Shown one piece after another: positions 8,281-16,081 of a stretch of DNA of 64,000 nucleotides (the stretch's first letter is position 1; every line of letters begins with the position of its first letter). Source of the DNA: Nocardioides potassii. Lineage in GTDB: Bacteria; Actinomycetota; Actinomycetes; Propionibacteriales; Nocardioidaceae. The translations under genes and the position numbers were made by a program. Where the stretch lies: the NCBI RefSeq assembly GCF_021648885.1, contig NZ_JAKJHZ010000001.1:1-64000 (forward strand), written 5' to 3'. The notes beneath the pieces were generated by a model. The model saw only the letters and a program-made list of their open reading frames with translations, was not told the DNA's origin and did no database searches.

Positions 8281-9566
8281 GCCTCGACGAGGCGACCTCC
8301 TTCTTCCTCGACGTCGCCGCCCAGCACGACCGCTGCTTCTGGCTCGACGGCGGTGGCGCCCGCGACTGGTCGGGCCGGCGGTCCATCATCGGGTGGCTCG
8401 CGGACCACAACGAGTCCCTGTCGTGGTCGGCCGCCCGGCGCGAGGCGACCCTCCACGTCGGCGGGACGTCAGCGGTGGTGGGCGACGACGTCTTCGCCGT
8501 CCTGGAGGCGCGGATGCGCGCGGGCGAGCAGTGGTTCGGCTACCTCGGCTACGCCTCGCGCCCCGACCTCCCGGCCGAGCCCGACCCGCTCCTCCCCGAC
8601 GCCGTCTGGATGCGCCCCACCGCGGTGCGGGTCTTCGAGCACGCGGCTCGGTGGGAGTCACCGCTCGAACGGGGACTCCCTCGCGATCCGGCCGTTGCAA
8701 CGCCCCGACCGCGCAAGACTTCGCACGTCGATGGGTCGCCCGGGGCTCCTGAGGCGTACGCCGATGCCTTCGCCCGCGTCCAGGAGCACCTGCACGCGGG
8801 CAACTCCTACGAGGTCAACCTCACCCACCGGCTGACCCTCGCCGACGACCTCGACCCGGTGACGGCGTACCTCCGGCTGCGCGAGCTCAACCCCGCGCCG
8901 TACAGCGGTTTCCTCCAGCACGACGTCGACGGCGCGCGGGCGTGGCTGCTGTCGAGCTCGCCGGAGAGGTACGCCCTGGTGACCGGCGACCGGCACCTCG
9001 AGACCAAGCCGATCAAGGGCACGACGCCACGCGGCGCGACGCCCGAGGAGGACGAGGCATTGCGGGACCGGCTGGCCGCGGACCCCAAGACGCGGGCCGA
9101 GAACCTGATGATCGTCGACCTGCTCCGCAACGACCTGTCGATGGTGTGCGAGGTCGGCTCGGTCGAGGTCCCGGCCCTGATGCAGGTCGAGTCCTACGCG
9201 TCGGTCCACCAGCTCGTCTCGACGGTCCGCGGGCGGCTGCGCGACGGCGTGACGACGGTCGGCGCCCTGCGCGCTCTGTTCCCGGCGGGCTCGATGACCG
9301 GCGCCCCCAAGCTCCGCACGATGGAGATCATCGGGGAGGTCGAGGCGACGCCGCGAGGTGTGTACGCCGGCGCGTTCGGCTGGATCAGCGGCGACGGCCC
9401 GGCCGACCTCGGGGTCGTCATCCGGTCGCTGACGACCGACGGCAGCGGCACCTGGCAGCTCGGCACGGGCGGCGGGATCACCGTCCGGTCCGACGTCGAC
9501 GAGGAGTGGGCCGAGTCGGAGTGGAAGGCCGAGCGGCTGCTGCGGGTGTTCGACCGACCTTCGTGA
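8277..9566 (+). CDS. pabB: Aminodeoxychorismate synthase chorismate-binding component (PabB)
   Basis: About 429 residues from GTG at 8277, which overlaps the pabA stop by 4 nt. A longer open frame reaching back to 8154 lies inside pabA and is not needed. The chorismate-binding fold is clear: YEVNLTHRL, then ETKPIKGTTPRG with the PIKGT lysine loop, AENLMIVDLLRNDLS, and FPAGSMTGAPKLRTMEII. With PabA it makes 4-amino-4-deoxychorismate. No aminodeoxychorismate lyase (pabC) gene follows. Its last codons and stop lie inside an 80-bp repeat (9559-9638) that also contains the stop codon of the convergent mprB. Confidence 0.85.
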   Translation: MSLDEATSFFLDVAAQHDRCFWLDGGGARDWSGRRSIIGWLADHNESLSWSAARREATLHVGGTSAVVGDDVFAVLEARMRAGEQWFGYLGYASRPDLPAEPDPLLPDAVWMRPTAVRVFEHAARWESPLERGLPRDPAVATPRPRKTSHVDGSPGAPEAYADAFARVQEHLHAGNSYEVNLTHRLTLADDLDPVTAYLRLRELNPAPYSGFLQHDVDGARAWLLSSSPERYALVTGDRHLETKPIKGTTPRGATPEEDEALRDRLAADPKTRAENLMIVDLLRNDLSMVCEVGSVEVPALMQVESYASVHQLVSTVRGRLRDGVTTVGALRALFPAGSMTGAPKLRTMEIIGEVEATPRGVYAGAFGWISGDGPADLGVVIRSLTTDGSGTWQLGTGGGITVRSDVDEEWAESEWKAERLLRVFDRPS

Positions 9567-9638
9567 CCGAGTCCTACGGTTCGTTGCCCAGATCTCGGCT
9601 GACAACCGTTGCGGTCACCGGATATCCGGTGACTCCAG
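9559..9638. repeat. 80-bp double-palindrome element, copy A
   Basis: Aligned without gaps to 27614-27693 with about 68 of 80 identical bases. It holds a degenerate 30-bp inverted repeat (9578-9607) and a perfect 20-bp palindrome GTCACCGGATATCCGGTGAC (9614-9633), joined by GTTGCG. It contains the stop codons of both convergent neighbours, pabB (9564-9566) and mprB (9615-9617). Probably a mobile or repetitive extragenic palindrome acting as a two-way terminator. Confidence 0.75.
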
Positions 9639-11030
9639 AGATGCCGCCAGAGCCTCGACCCCCGGCAGCCACAGCGCGAACCGCGCCCCGCCGTCGGGCG
9701 ACTCGGAGACCATGATCGAGCCGCCGTGGCGGTCGACGACCTGGCGCACGATCGCCAGCCCGAGCCCCGAGCCGGGCATCGCGCGCGACTCCTCGGAGCG
9801 GAAGAACCGCTCGAAGACGTGGGGCCGGTCGGCCTCGGCGACGCCGGTGCCCTGGTCGTCGACGACCAGCTCGCCGCCGGAGAGCCGCACGGTGACGGTG
9901 CCGCCGGGCGGGCTCCACTTGGAGGCGTTGTCGAGCAGGTTCGTCACCGCACGCTCGAGGCTGCTGGCGTCTCCGACGACGAGCCACGGCTGGGTGGCCA
10001 CGTCGAAGGAGATGCCCTGCGCGCGGCGCCGTACGCGCGTCACCGCCCGGTCGACGACGTCGGCCAGGTCGACCTGCGCGACGACGTGGGTCATCGGCTC
10101 GTCGCGCGCGAGCTCGACGAGGTCGCCGACGAGCGCGCTGAGCTCCTCGATCTGCCCGCGGACGTCGTCGAGCAGCTCGAGCCGCGCCTCCTGCGGCAGG
10201 TTGGCGTTGCCCTCGGCCTGGCGCAGCAGGTCGAGGTTGGTGCGCAGCGACGTGAGCGGCGTACGGAGCTCGTGGCTCGCATCGGCGACGAGCCGCCGCT
10301 GTCGGTCGCGCGAGGCCCCGAGCGCGAGCAGCATCTGGTTGAAGGCCGTGGCCAGCCGGGCCACCTCGTCGTCGCCCTCGATCCGCAGCGGCCGCAGGTC
10401 CTCGGTCTCGGCGATCCGCTCCACCACCTGCGTGAGGCGGCGCACGGGCCTCAGCCCGTTGCGCGCGACGAGCCACCCGGCCAGCAGCGCGGCGAGCAGG
10501 CCGAGCGCGCCGAAGACGAAGAGGACGCCGCCGAGCTTGCCCAACGTGCGCTCGGTCTCGGTCAACGGCTGCGCGAGGATCAGCGCCTGCCCGCTCCCGG
10601 CGCGCACGGTCGCGACGCGGTAGCGCTCGCCCTCCCGCGTGACGAGCGTACGGACGACCGACTCGCGCTGCCCGGTGACGACGTCGTACTCCGGCTGCCC
10701 GAGCGTGAACGACGGCGGGTCCGTGCCCGTGATGCCGTCGCCCTCGGAGTTGATCAGGATGATCCGGATGTCGGCGGCGCCGAGCAGCCACGACGGGATC
10801 TGCCCCGTCGCGACCCCCGACAGGGTCGTGGAGGCCGTGGCGCGGTGGGCCCGGTTGAGCAGCGACTGGTCGAGCGAGCTGACGAGCTGCTGGCGCATCA
10901 CGACGTACGCCGTCAGCGACAGCATCGCGATCGAGACGCCGAGCGCCAGGGTGGTGAGGACCGCGACGCGCGACGCCAGCGACCGTCGGTAGTGCCACCC
11001 GCCGCGGGCGAGGGCCTCGTCAGGCCGCAC
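9615..11030 (-). CDS. mprB: Sensor histidine kinase, MprB-like
   Basis: A 471-residue membrane kinase. There is one membrane helix at about 20-46, an extracytoplasmic domain to about 160, a second helix (about 165-190), HAMP to about 240, then HisKA with ADASHELRTPLTSLRTN (His about 253). The ATPase domain shows the N box LLDNASKWSPPGG, VDDQGTGV and GSGLGLAIVRQVVDRHGG. In mycobacteria MprAB answers cell-envelope stress. GTG at 11030 begins 7 nt after the mprA stop, and the stop region itself provides the Shine-Dalgarno sequence (TGAGGACC). Its last residues (ESPDIR) are encoded by the 80-bp repeat. Confidence 0.85.
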   Translation of the reverse strand: MRPDEALARGGWHYRRSLASRVAVLTTLALGVSIAMLSLTAYVVMRQQLVSSLDQSLLNRAHRATASTTLSGVATGQIPSWLLGAADIRIILINSEGDGITGTDPPSFTLGQPEYDVVTGQRESVVRTLVTREGERYRVATVRAGSGQALILAQPLTETERTLGKLGGVLFVFGALGLLAALLAGWLVARNGLRPVRRLTQVVERIAETEDLRPLRIEGDDEVARLATAFNQMLLALGASRDRQRRLVADASHELRTPLTSLRTNLDLLRQAEGNANLPQEARLELLDDVRGQIEELSALVGDLVELARDEPMTHVVAQVDLADVVDRAVTRVRRRAQGISFDVATQPWLVVGDASSLERAVTNLLDNASKWSPPGGTVTVRLSGGELVVDDQGTGVAEADRPHVFERFFRSEESRAMPGSGLGLAIVRQVVDRHGGSIMVSESPDGGARFALWLPGVEALAASLESPDIR

Positions 11031-11036
11031 GGGTCC

Positions 11037-11732
11037 TCATGCTTCCTTGAGCACGTAGCCGACGCCACGCACCGTCTGGATCAGCCGCGGCTCGCCGTCC
11101 GCCTCGGTCTTGCGGCGCAGGTAGCCGACGTAGACCTCGAGCGAGTTGGCGCTCGTCGGGAAGTCGTAGCCCCAGACCTCCTCGAGGATGAACGACCGGT
11201 CGAGCACCCGGCGCGGTCGGCGCAGGAACATCTCCAGCAGCGTGAACTCCGTGCGGGTCAGCTCGATCGGCCGCCCGCCGCGCGACACGTCGCGGCTCGA
11301 CACGTCCATCGTCAGGTCGGCGAAGCTGAGCACCTCGCCGTCACCCTCCTCGTCCGGCACGACGCGGCGCAGCAGCGCGCGCAGGCGCGCGAGCAGCTCC
11401 TCGAGGGCGAACGGCTTGGTGAGGTAGTCGTCGGCACCGGCGTCGAGCCCCTCGACCCGGTCGCCGACGGCGTCACGGGCGGTGAGCACGAGGATCGGTA
11501 CGTCGTTGCCGGCCGCGCGCAGCGCCCGCGTGGTCTCGATCCCGTCGAGGCGCGGCATCATCACGTCGATCACCACGACGTCGGGGTGCTGGGCCCCGAC
11601 CGCGACCAGGCCCTCGGCCCCGTCGGCGGCGAGCACCACGTCGTAGCCGTTGAACTCCAGCGACCGGCGCAGCGAGTCGCGCACCGCGCGGTCGTCGTCG
11701 ACGACGAGCACGCGTGACTTGGTCTCGGACAC
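11037..11732 (-). CDS. mprA: OmpR/PhoB-type response regulator, MprA-like
   Basis: 231 residues from GTG at 11732. The receiver domain has acidic residues in VLVVDDD, the phospho-acceptor Asp at about 56 ([13 protein letters not shown]) and the conserved Lys in YLTKPF. The C-terminal winged helix contains [20 protein letters not shown] and ends [16 protein letters not shown]. It is the first gene of the pair with the downstream kinase, to which it would respond. A longer frame upstream of GTG has no family sequence and is rejected. Confidence 0.88.
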   Translation of the reverse strand: MSETKSRVLVVDDDRAVRDSLRRSLEFNGYDVVLAADGAEGLVAVGAQHPDVVVIDVMMPRLDGIETTRALRAAGNDVPILVLTARDAVGDRVEGLDAGADDYLTKPFALEELLARLRALLRRVVPDEEGDGEVLSFADLTMDVSSRDVSRGGRPIELTRTEFTLLEMFLRRPRRVLDRSFILEEVWGYDFPTSANSLEVYVGYLRRKTEADGEPRLIQTVRGVGYVLKEA

Positions 11733-11782
11733 GGGCCAAGGATGCCACCGACGCCTGAGCCGGTCCTGAGAAGCGCGAGCGC

Positions 11783-12397
11783 TCAGGCGTACGGCGCCGC
11801 GAGGCGCAGGTCGTCGACGAGCGCGCCGAACGCCTCGTCGTACCCGTCCTCGCCGCGCAGGCGCAGGACCGCGGACGGGTGGGTGGTCACCACGACGACG
11901 TGGCCCGGCTCCTCGAGCAGGTGGCCGCGTGCCTCGCCGATCTTCACGGTCCGGCCCAGCACGGCCCGCGCGGCGGTGGCGCCCAGGGCGACCACGACCG
12001 CGGGCTCGACCCCGGCGAGCTCGGCCTGCAGCCACGGGTGGCAGGCGGTGACGTGACGGACGTCGGGCTTCTGGTGGATGCGTCGCCTGCCGCGCTCGGT
12101 GAAGCGGAAGTGCTTGACGGCATTGGTCAGGTAGGTCGCTTCCCGGTCGATGCCGGCCGCGACGAGCGCCTCGTCGAGCACCCGGCCCGCCGGACCCACG
12201 AAGGGTTCACCGGCCAGGTCCTCCTGGTCGCCCGGCTGCTCGCCCACGAGCATGATCCGGGCGCCCGGCCCACCGGTGGAGAAGACCACCTGCGTGGCCG
12301 GCTCCCACAGCTCGCAGCCGCGGCAGTCCTGTGCGGCCGCCTCCAGCTCGTCGACCTCGCGCGACTCCGGGACCCACGGGCTGGCGTCGGTGCTCAT
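11783..12397 (-). CDS. udgX: UdgX-type uracil-DNA binding/glycosylase protein
   Basis: 204 residues. Motif GEQPGDQED (52-60) is the UdgX version of motif A. An insert after NAVKHFRF carries RRRIHQK with His at about 108, matching the His that in M. smegmatis UdgX bonds covalently to uracil-excised DNA (family knowledge). Cys at about 25, 28 and 119 fit Fe-S ligands, and HPSAVL (about 173-178) is the late motif. Expected role: tight or covalent capture of uracil sites in DNA during repair or stress. ATG at 12397 is the family-like start; the frame upstream runs through a tandem repeat and is discarded. Same strand as the kinase gene upstream, with a 122-nt gap. Confidence 0.88.
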   Translation of the reverse strand: MSTDASPWVPESREVDELEAAAQDCRGCELWEPATQVVFSTGGPGARIMLVGEQPGDQEDLAGEPFVGPAGRVLDEALVAAGIDREATYLTNAVKHFRFTERGRRRIHQKPDVRHVTACHPWLQAELAGVEPAVVVALGATAARAVLGRTVKIGEARGHLLEEPGHVVVVTTHPSAVLRLRGEDGYDEAFGALVDDLRLAAPYA

Positions 12398-12460
12398 CAC
12401 CCCACCATGGCCCGATGGGTCGGGGTGGCGGGCCAGCCCGAGGGGTGGTCCGGCGTCCTG

Positions 12461-12510
12461 GACGTGGCTGGACGTGGCCGGACGTGGCTGGACGTGGCCG
12501 GACGTGGCTG
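12461..12510. repeat. 10-bp tandem repeat, five copies
   Basis: Five exact-length units of GACGTGGCTG or GACGTGGCCG alternate strictly (T, C, T, C, T), followed by a decayed unit GATGTGTGGC. It lies between the stop codon of the fructosamine-kinase-like gene and the start of udgX (both minus strand), ending 10 nt beyond that stop codon. It is a likely variable-number repeat. Confidence 0.9.
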
Positions 12511-12519
12511 GATGTGTGG

Positions 12520-13383
12520 CTAGATGTAGCGCGTCGCGATCGCACCGGCGCGCGCGCCGTAGCTGCCGCCGAACATGCACGCGTGCACCAGGAGCGGGAA
12601 GAGCTGGTAGAGCCCGAGCCGGTCCTCCCACCCGTCGGTGAGCGGGTGGACCTCGTCGTAGGCCGCCACGACCCGCGGCAGGTGGGTGAGGCCGAACAGG
12701 TGCAGCATCGCGAGGTCGACCTCCCGGTGGCCGCCGTAGGCCGCCGGGTCGATGACGTGGATGGCGAGGTCCTGGCCCCAGAGGCAGTTGCCGTTCCAGA
12801 GGTCGCCGTGCAGGCGTGCGGGAGGCTCCTCCGGCACGAGCTCCGTGAGCCGCCCCACGACGGCCTCGACCACGGCCGCGTCACCGTCGGTGATGGCCCC
12901 GCGGTCGCGCGCGAGCTTGAGGTAGGGGAGCAGCCGGCGGACGGCGTAGAACTCCGCCCACGACCCCGCGGTCCTGTTCGGCAGCGGCAGCCGGCCGATG
13001 AAGCCGTCGTGGTCGAGGCCCCACCCGTCGGCGCCGGCGGCGTGGGTCCGGGCGAGCTGCTGGCCGAAGGTCGTGGCCGACTCGGGCGGCGTCTTCGAGC
13101 CCTGCTCCACCCACGCGAGGATCACGCAGTCCTCCGCGGCGGCGAGGAGCTCGGGGACCGGGACCCCGTCCTCGACCTCGGAGAGCCAGCGCAGGCCCGC
13201 CGCCTCGGCCTCGAAGAAGCCGTCGGGCGCGTGCGGCAGGGTCTTCATCAGTGCCGTCTGGCCGCTGGACAGGCGCAGCCGGGTCGCGGTGGCGATGTCA
13301 CCGCCCGCCACGGGCGACGTCGCGACCACCGCCGCCCCGAGGAGCTCCTCGGCGCGCCTGGCCACCAGGGGCTGACGAGCCAT
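12520..13383 (-). CDS. Fructosamine/ketosamine-3-kinase family protein
   Basis: 287 residues with an aminoglycoside-phosphotransferase-like fold. Visible motifs are ALMKTLP (nucleotide-binding Lys), the catalytic loop ARLHGDLWNGNCLW and the metal motif VIDPAAYGGHREVDLAM, all characteristic of the fructosamine-kinase family. Bacterial members often phosphorylate ribulosamines or erythrulosamines on glycated proteins. Its ATG (13383-13381) shares a base with the stop of the upstream LMW phosphatase (TGATG), so the two are translationally coupled. That pairing recalls the ketosamine kinase/phosphatase partnership reported for protein deglycation. Confidence 0.82.
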   Translation of the reverse strand: MARQPLVARRAEELLGAAVVATSPVAGGDIATATRLRLSSGQTALMKTLPHAPDGFFEAEAAGLRWLSEVEDGVPVPELLAAAEDCVILAWVEQGSKTPPESATTFGQQLARTHAAGADGWGLDHDGFIGRLPLPNRTAGSWAEFYAVRRLLPYLKLARDRGAITDGDAAVVEAVVGRLTELVPEEPPARLHGDLWNGNCLWGQDLAIHVIDPAAYGGHREVDLAMLHLFGLTHLPRVVAAYDEVHPLTDGWEDRLGLYQLFPLLVHACMFGGSYGARAGAIATRYI

Positions 13384-13912
13384 CAGGCGTCCCCGCGGGA
13401 CGTCGCCAGCGCATCCGGGAGGGCACGCACGATGGCCTCGCTCGTGCGCTCGACCATCGCCAGCACCTCCTCGAAGCCGTCGGTCCCACCGTAGTACGGG
13501 TCCGGCACCTCACTACCCCGGTCGACCGGATCGAAGTCGCGCAAGAGCCCGACGCGGTCCGTGCGCCCGCCGACGTCGGCGAGGTTCTGCTCGTCCATCA
13601 CCAGCACCACGTCGTACGCCTCGGGCCAGGTGGTGTCCCACTGGCGCGCGCGGTGCCGCGTCGGGTCGTAGCCCGCGGCACGGAGCGTCTGCGCGGCGCG
13701 GGGGTCCATCGGGTTGCCGACGTGCCAGCCGCCGGTGCCGGAGGACGCGACCTCGACGACGTCGTCGAGGCCCGCGTCCGCGATCCGCTGCTCGAGCACG
13801 ACGTGGGCCGTGGGGGAGCGGCAGATGTTGCCGAGGCAGACGAGGGCGATGCGGTAGCGGTTCGGGGTGCGCGGGGCGGGGGAAGGGGGGAGGGCAGGTG
13901 CTGCACCGGCAT
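13383..13912 (-). CDS. Low-molecular-weight protein-tyrosine phosphatase, apparent frameshift near start
   Basis: The conserved frame gives the P-loop VCLGNICRSPTAHVV (CxxxxxR), then MDPRAAQTLRAAGYDPTRHRA, and the acid-loop Asp in SEVPDPYYGG. No ATG, GTG, TTG or CTG occurs in this frame between an upstream stop and the P-loop. The first GTG (13799) lies after the catalytic Cys. In another frame, ATG at 13912-13910 overlaps the stop of the upstream gene (TGATG), a natural coupled start, and would join the P-loop frame if one base were added in the G/C runs at 13873-13890. So either a one-base deletion or an assembly error in a homopolymer is likely. The intended protein would be about 176 residues. 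Confidence 0.7.
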
Positions 13913-14301
13913 CAGTCCCGCGCGGGCAGCGCCGTCCGGACGCCCCACCCGACGATGGTCACGATGATCGCGCCGATGAGCGCGTTCCAGAAGCCCTCGA
14001 CGTGGAAGCCGAGGTCGAACGCGTCGGCGAGCCGGGCGGTCAGCAGCAGCATCAGGGCGTTGATCACCAGCAGCAGGAAGCCGAGCGTGAGGATGATGAA
14101 CGGCAGCGAGATCAGCTTGATGACAGGCTCGATGAACGTCGACACGAGCCCGAGGATCAGCGCCACGACGAACAGCGGGACGATCTTGTCCTGCACCTCC
14201 GCCTGGCCGTTGGCGGGGCCGTCGAACCGGATCCCGTCGAGCAGCCAGGCCGCCACGGCCAGCCCGGCGGCATAGGTCAGCAACCACGTCACGAAGCGCA
14301 T
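13912..14301 (-). CDS. Small four-helix membrane protein (phage-holin-4 / DUF family)
   Basis: 129 residues with four hydrophobic segments: VTWLLTYAAGLAVAAWLL; IVPLFVVALILGLVSTFI; ISLPFIILTLGFLLLVINAL; and IGAIIVTIVGWGV. The LPFIILTLGFLLLVINA stretch is typical of the PF04020-type family, chromosomally encoded and of unknown role despite the 'holin' name. A TACTGT box lies 6 nt before ATG, so the mRNA may be leaderless. It is the first gene of a three-gene TGATG-coupled set with the phosphatase and the ketosamine kinase. Confidence 0.75.
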   Translation of the reverse strand: MRFVTWLLTYAAGLAVAAWLLDGIRFDGPANGQAEVQDKIVPLFVVALILGLVSTFIEPVIKLISLPFIILTLGFLLLVINALMLLLTARLADAFDLGFHVEGFWNALIGAIIVTIVGWGVRTALPARD

Positions 14302-14333
14302 GTCACGACAGTATCGGGGCTAGCCTCACCGCC

Positions 14334-14900
14334 GTGGTGAGCATCGGAGGCACGGGCGTGATGGTGCTCGGGGCCCTGGCGGCGGCGGTCGTCGCCGGGC
14401 TCGTCGCGCTGGCGCTGCGCCCCCGGCTCGGTACGACGACCGCCGTGGCGCTCGCCGGGCTGGGGTGGTCGCTGGTCGCGATCGCGCTCGTCACGCTCGT
14501 GCCCACCCGCCCCGACGTCGGGATCGTGCCGGCGGAGGGCCGCAGCGAGTCCTGTTCGTGGGACTACGGCGGTCCGTCGGGAGGCGCCTTCGAGGTCCTC
14601 GGCCTGGACCAGCGCACCCTCAACGTGCTGCTCTTCGTGCCCGCCGGCCTCTTCCTCGTGCTGGCCGTCGGCCGGTGGTGGTCCGGCGTCCTGCTCGCGC
14701 CGGTCGGCCTCCTCGCGCTGGCGGCGTACAGCCTCGGGATCGAGCTCACCCAGCTCCAGCTCGCCCGCCTCGACCGGGCCTGCGACGTCACCGACCTGGT
14801 GGACAACGTCCTGGGCGCCGGGATCGGCTTCGTGGTCGGCGTGCTGCTGCTGCCGGTGCTGAAGCCGTGGCGCGGACGCCTCACTAGGGTGCGGACATGA
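14334..14900 (+). CDS. VanZ-like membrane protein
   Basis: 188 residues and about five membrane helices. The segment LNVLLFVPAGLFLVLAVGRW followed by SLGIELTQLQ and CDVTDLVDNVLGAGIGFVVG matches the VanZ family (conserved N, E, D and N residues in the membrane). Function is mostly unknown; VanZ itself gives low-level teicoplanin resistance. GTG at 14334 sits 7 nt after TAGCCT (14321-14326). Its stop overlaps the next ATG by 4 nt (ATGA), although that gene has its own TAGGGT box. Confidence 0.78.
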   Translation: MVSIGGTGVMVLGALAAAVVAGLVALALRPRLGTTTAVALAGLGWSLVAIALVTLVPTRPDVGIVPAEGRSESCSWDYGGPSGGAFEVLGLDQRTLNVLLFVPAGLFLVLAVGRWWSGVLLAPVGLLALAAYSLGIELTQLQLARLDRACDVTDLVDNVLGAGIGFVVGVLLLPVLKPWRGRLTRVRT

Positions 14901-15967
14901 CCTCGCCCCAGCCCCGGCCCAACGTGCTCGCCATCCCCGCGTACGTCGCCGGCAAGCCGCCCGTCGCTCGTGAGGGACTGACCTCCTACAAGCTCTCGTC
15001 CAACGAGAACCCGTATCCGCCGCTGCCCGGCGTGCTGGAGGCGGCGACCGAGGCGGCGGCGCAGATGAACCGCTACCCCGACATGGGCAGCACCGCGCTC
15101 TACGCCGCGCTCGGCGAGGCGATCGGCGTCCCGGTCGACCACCTCGCCGCAGCGACCGGCTCGGTCGGCCTGATCTACCAGCTGGTCAACGCGTTCTGCG
15201 AGCCGGGCGACGAGGTCGTCTACGCCTGGCGCTCGTTCGAGGCCTACCCGATCGCCGTCACCGCGGGCGGCGCGACGAGCGTGCAGGTGCCTCTCGCGAC
15301 CGACGGTCGCCACGACCTCGACGCCATGGCCGCGGCGGTCACCGACCGCACGAAGGTCGTGATCGTCTGCACGCCCAACAACCCCACCGGCCCGGCCGTG
15401 ACGCAGCGTGACCTCGACGCGTTCATCGCGAAGGTCCCCACCCACGTGGTGGTCGTGGTCGACGAGGCCTACCTGGAGTTCGTGCGGATGGACGACGCCA
15501 TCGACGGCGTCGCGACCTACCGGCGCCACGACAACGTCGTGCTGACGCGCACGTTCTCCAAGGCCTACGGCCTGGCCGGCTTCCGAGTGGGGTACGCCGT
15601 CGCCCCCGCGCCGCTGGCCGCCGCGCTGCGCGCGGTCTCGCTGCCGTTCGGGGTCAGCCACGTCGCGCAGGCCGCCGCGATCGCGTCGCTCGCCGCCTCC
15701 GACGAGCTGATGGCGCGGGTCGAGGACCTCGTCGCGCGGCGCGCCGACCTCGTCGCCCGACTGCGCGAGGTGGGCTGGGACCTGCCCGACGCGCAGGGCA
15801 ACTTCGTCTGGTTCCCGCTCGGCGACCGGGCGCTCGACTTCGCCGCGGCGTGCGGCGAGCTCGGCATCTCCGTGCGCCCCTTCGCCGGCGACGGTGTCCG
15901 GGTCAGCATCGGCGAGACCGAGGCCTTCGACCGCGTCGTCGAGGTCGCCGCGCGCTTCGCCTCCTGA
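14897..15967 (+). CDS. HisC/Pat-like PLP-dependent aminotransferase
   Basis: 356 residues, fold type I. Motifs are SSNENPYPPLPGVLEA, the cofactor-binding segment CTPNNPTGPAVT, the PLP Asp in VVVDEAYLEFV, and the Schiff-base lysine in TRTFSKAYGLAGFRVGY, with a late Arg in SVRPFAGDGVRVSIG. These are shared by histidinol-phosphate and aromatic (phenylalanine) aminotransferases. No his genes are nearby, so a second, Pat-like copy is plausible. ATG overlaps the VanZ-like stop, and TAGGGT (14885-14890) could drive a separate leaderless transcript. Confidence 0.82.
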   Translation: MTSPQPRPNVLAIPAYVAGKPPVAREGLTSYKLSSNENPYPPLPGVLEAATEAAAQMNRYPDMGSTALYAALGEAIGVPVDHLAAATGSVGLIYQLVNAFCEPGDEVVYAWRSFEAYPIAVTAGGATSVQVPLATDGRHDLDAMAAAVTDRTKVVIVCTPNNPTGPAVTQRDLDAFIAKVPTHVVVVVDEAYLEFVRMDDAIDGVATYRRHDNVVLTRTFSKAYGLAGFRVGYAVAPAPLAAALRAVSLPFGVSHVAQAAAIASLAASDELMARVEDLVARRADLVARLREVGWDLPDAQGNFVWFPLGDRALDFAAACGELGISVRPFAGDGVRVSIGETEAFDRVVEVAARFAS

Positions 15968-16081
15968 CCTGATCGGCGACGGGAGACGCGCAGGCATTGG
16001 TCGGCCGCACGGGGCTGCGCCACGCTCGCCGGCCGAGGTGACCGGCAGCATCGCCCGCGCGTCTGCGACGACTTCCGTCGG

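Noticed and set aside
4085..9566. A phenazine or related secondary-metabolite cluster
   Set aside because: Only a PhzE-like fusion, a sulfatase and pabAB are present; no phzB, phzD, phzF, phzG, NRPS or PKS genes.
12461..12510. Possible CRISPR or protein-coding repeat
   Set aside because: Repeats abut without spacers and contain no supported reading frame; simple tandem repeat.
13912..14301. Prophage remnant suggested by the 'phage holin' family name
   Set aside because: The protein belongs to a chromosomal four-helix family; no integrase, capsid, tail or lysin genes are present.
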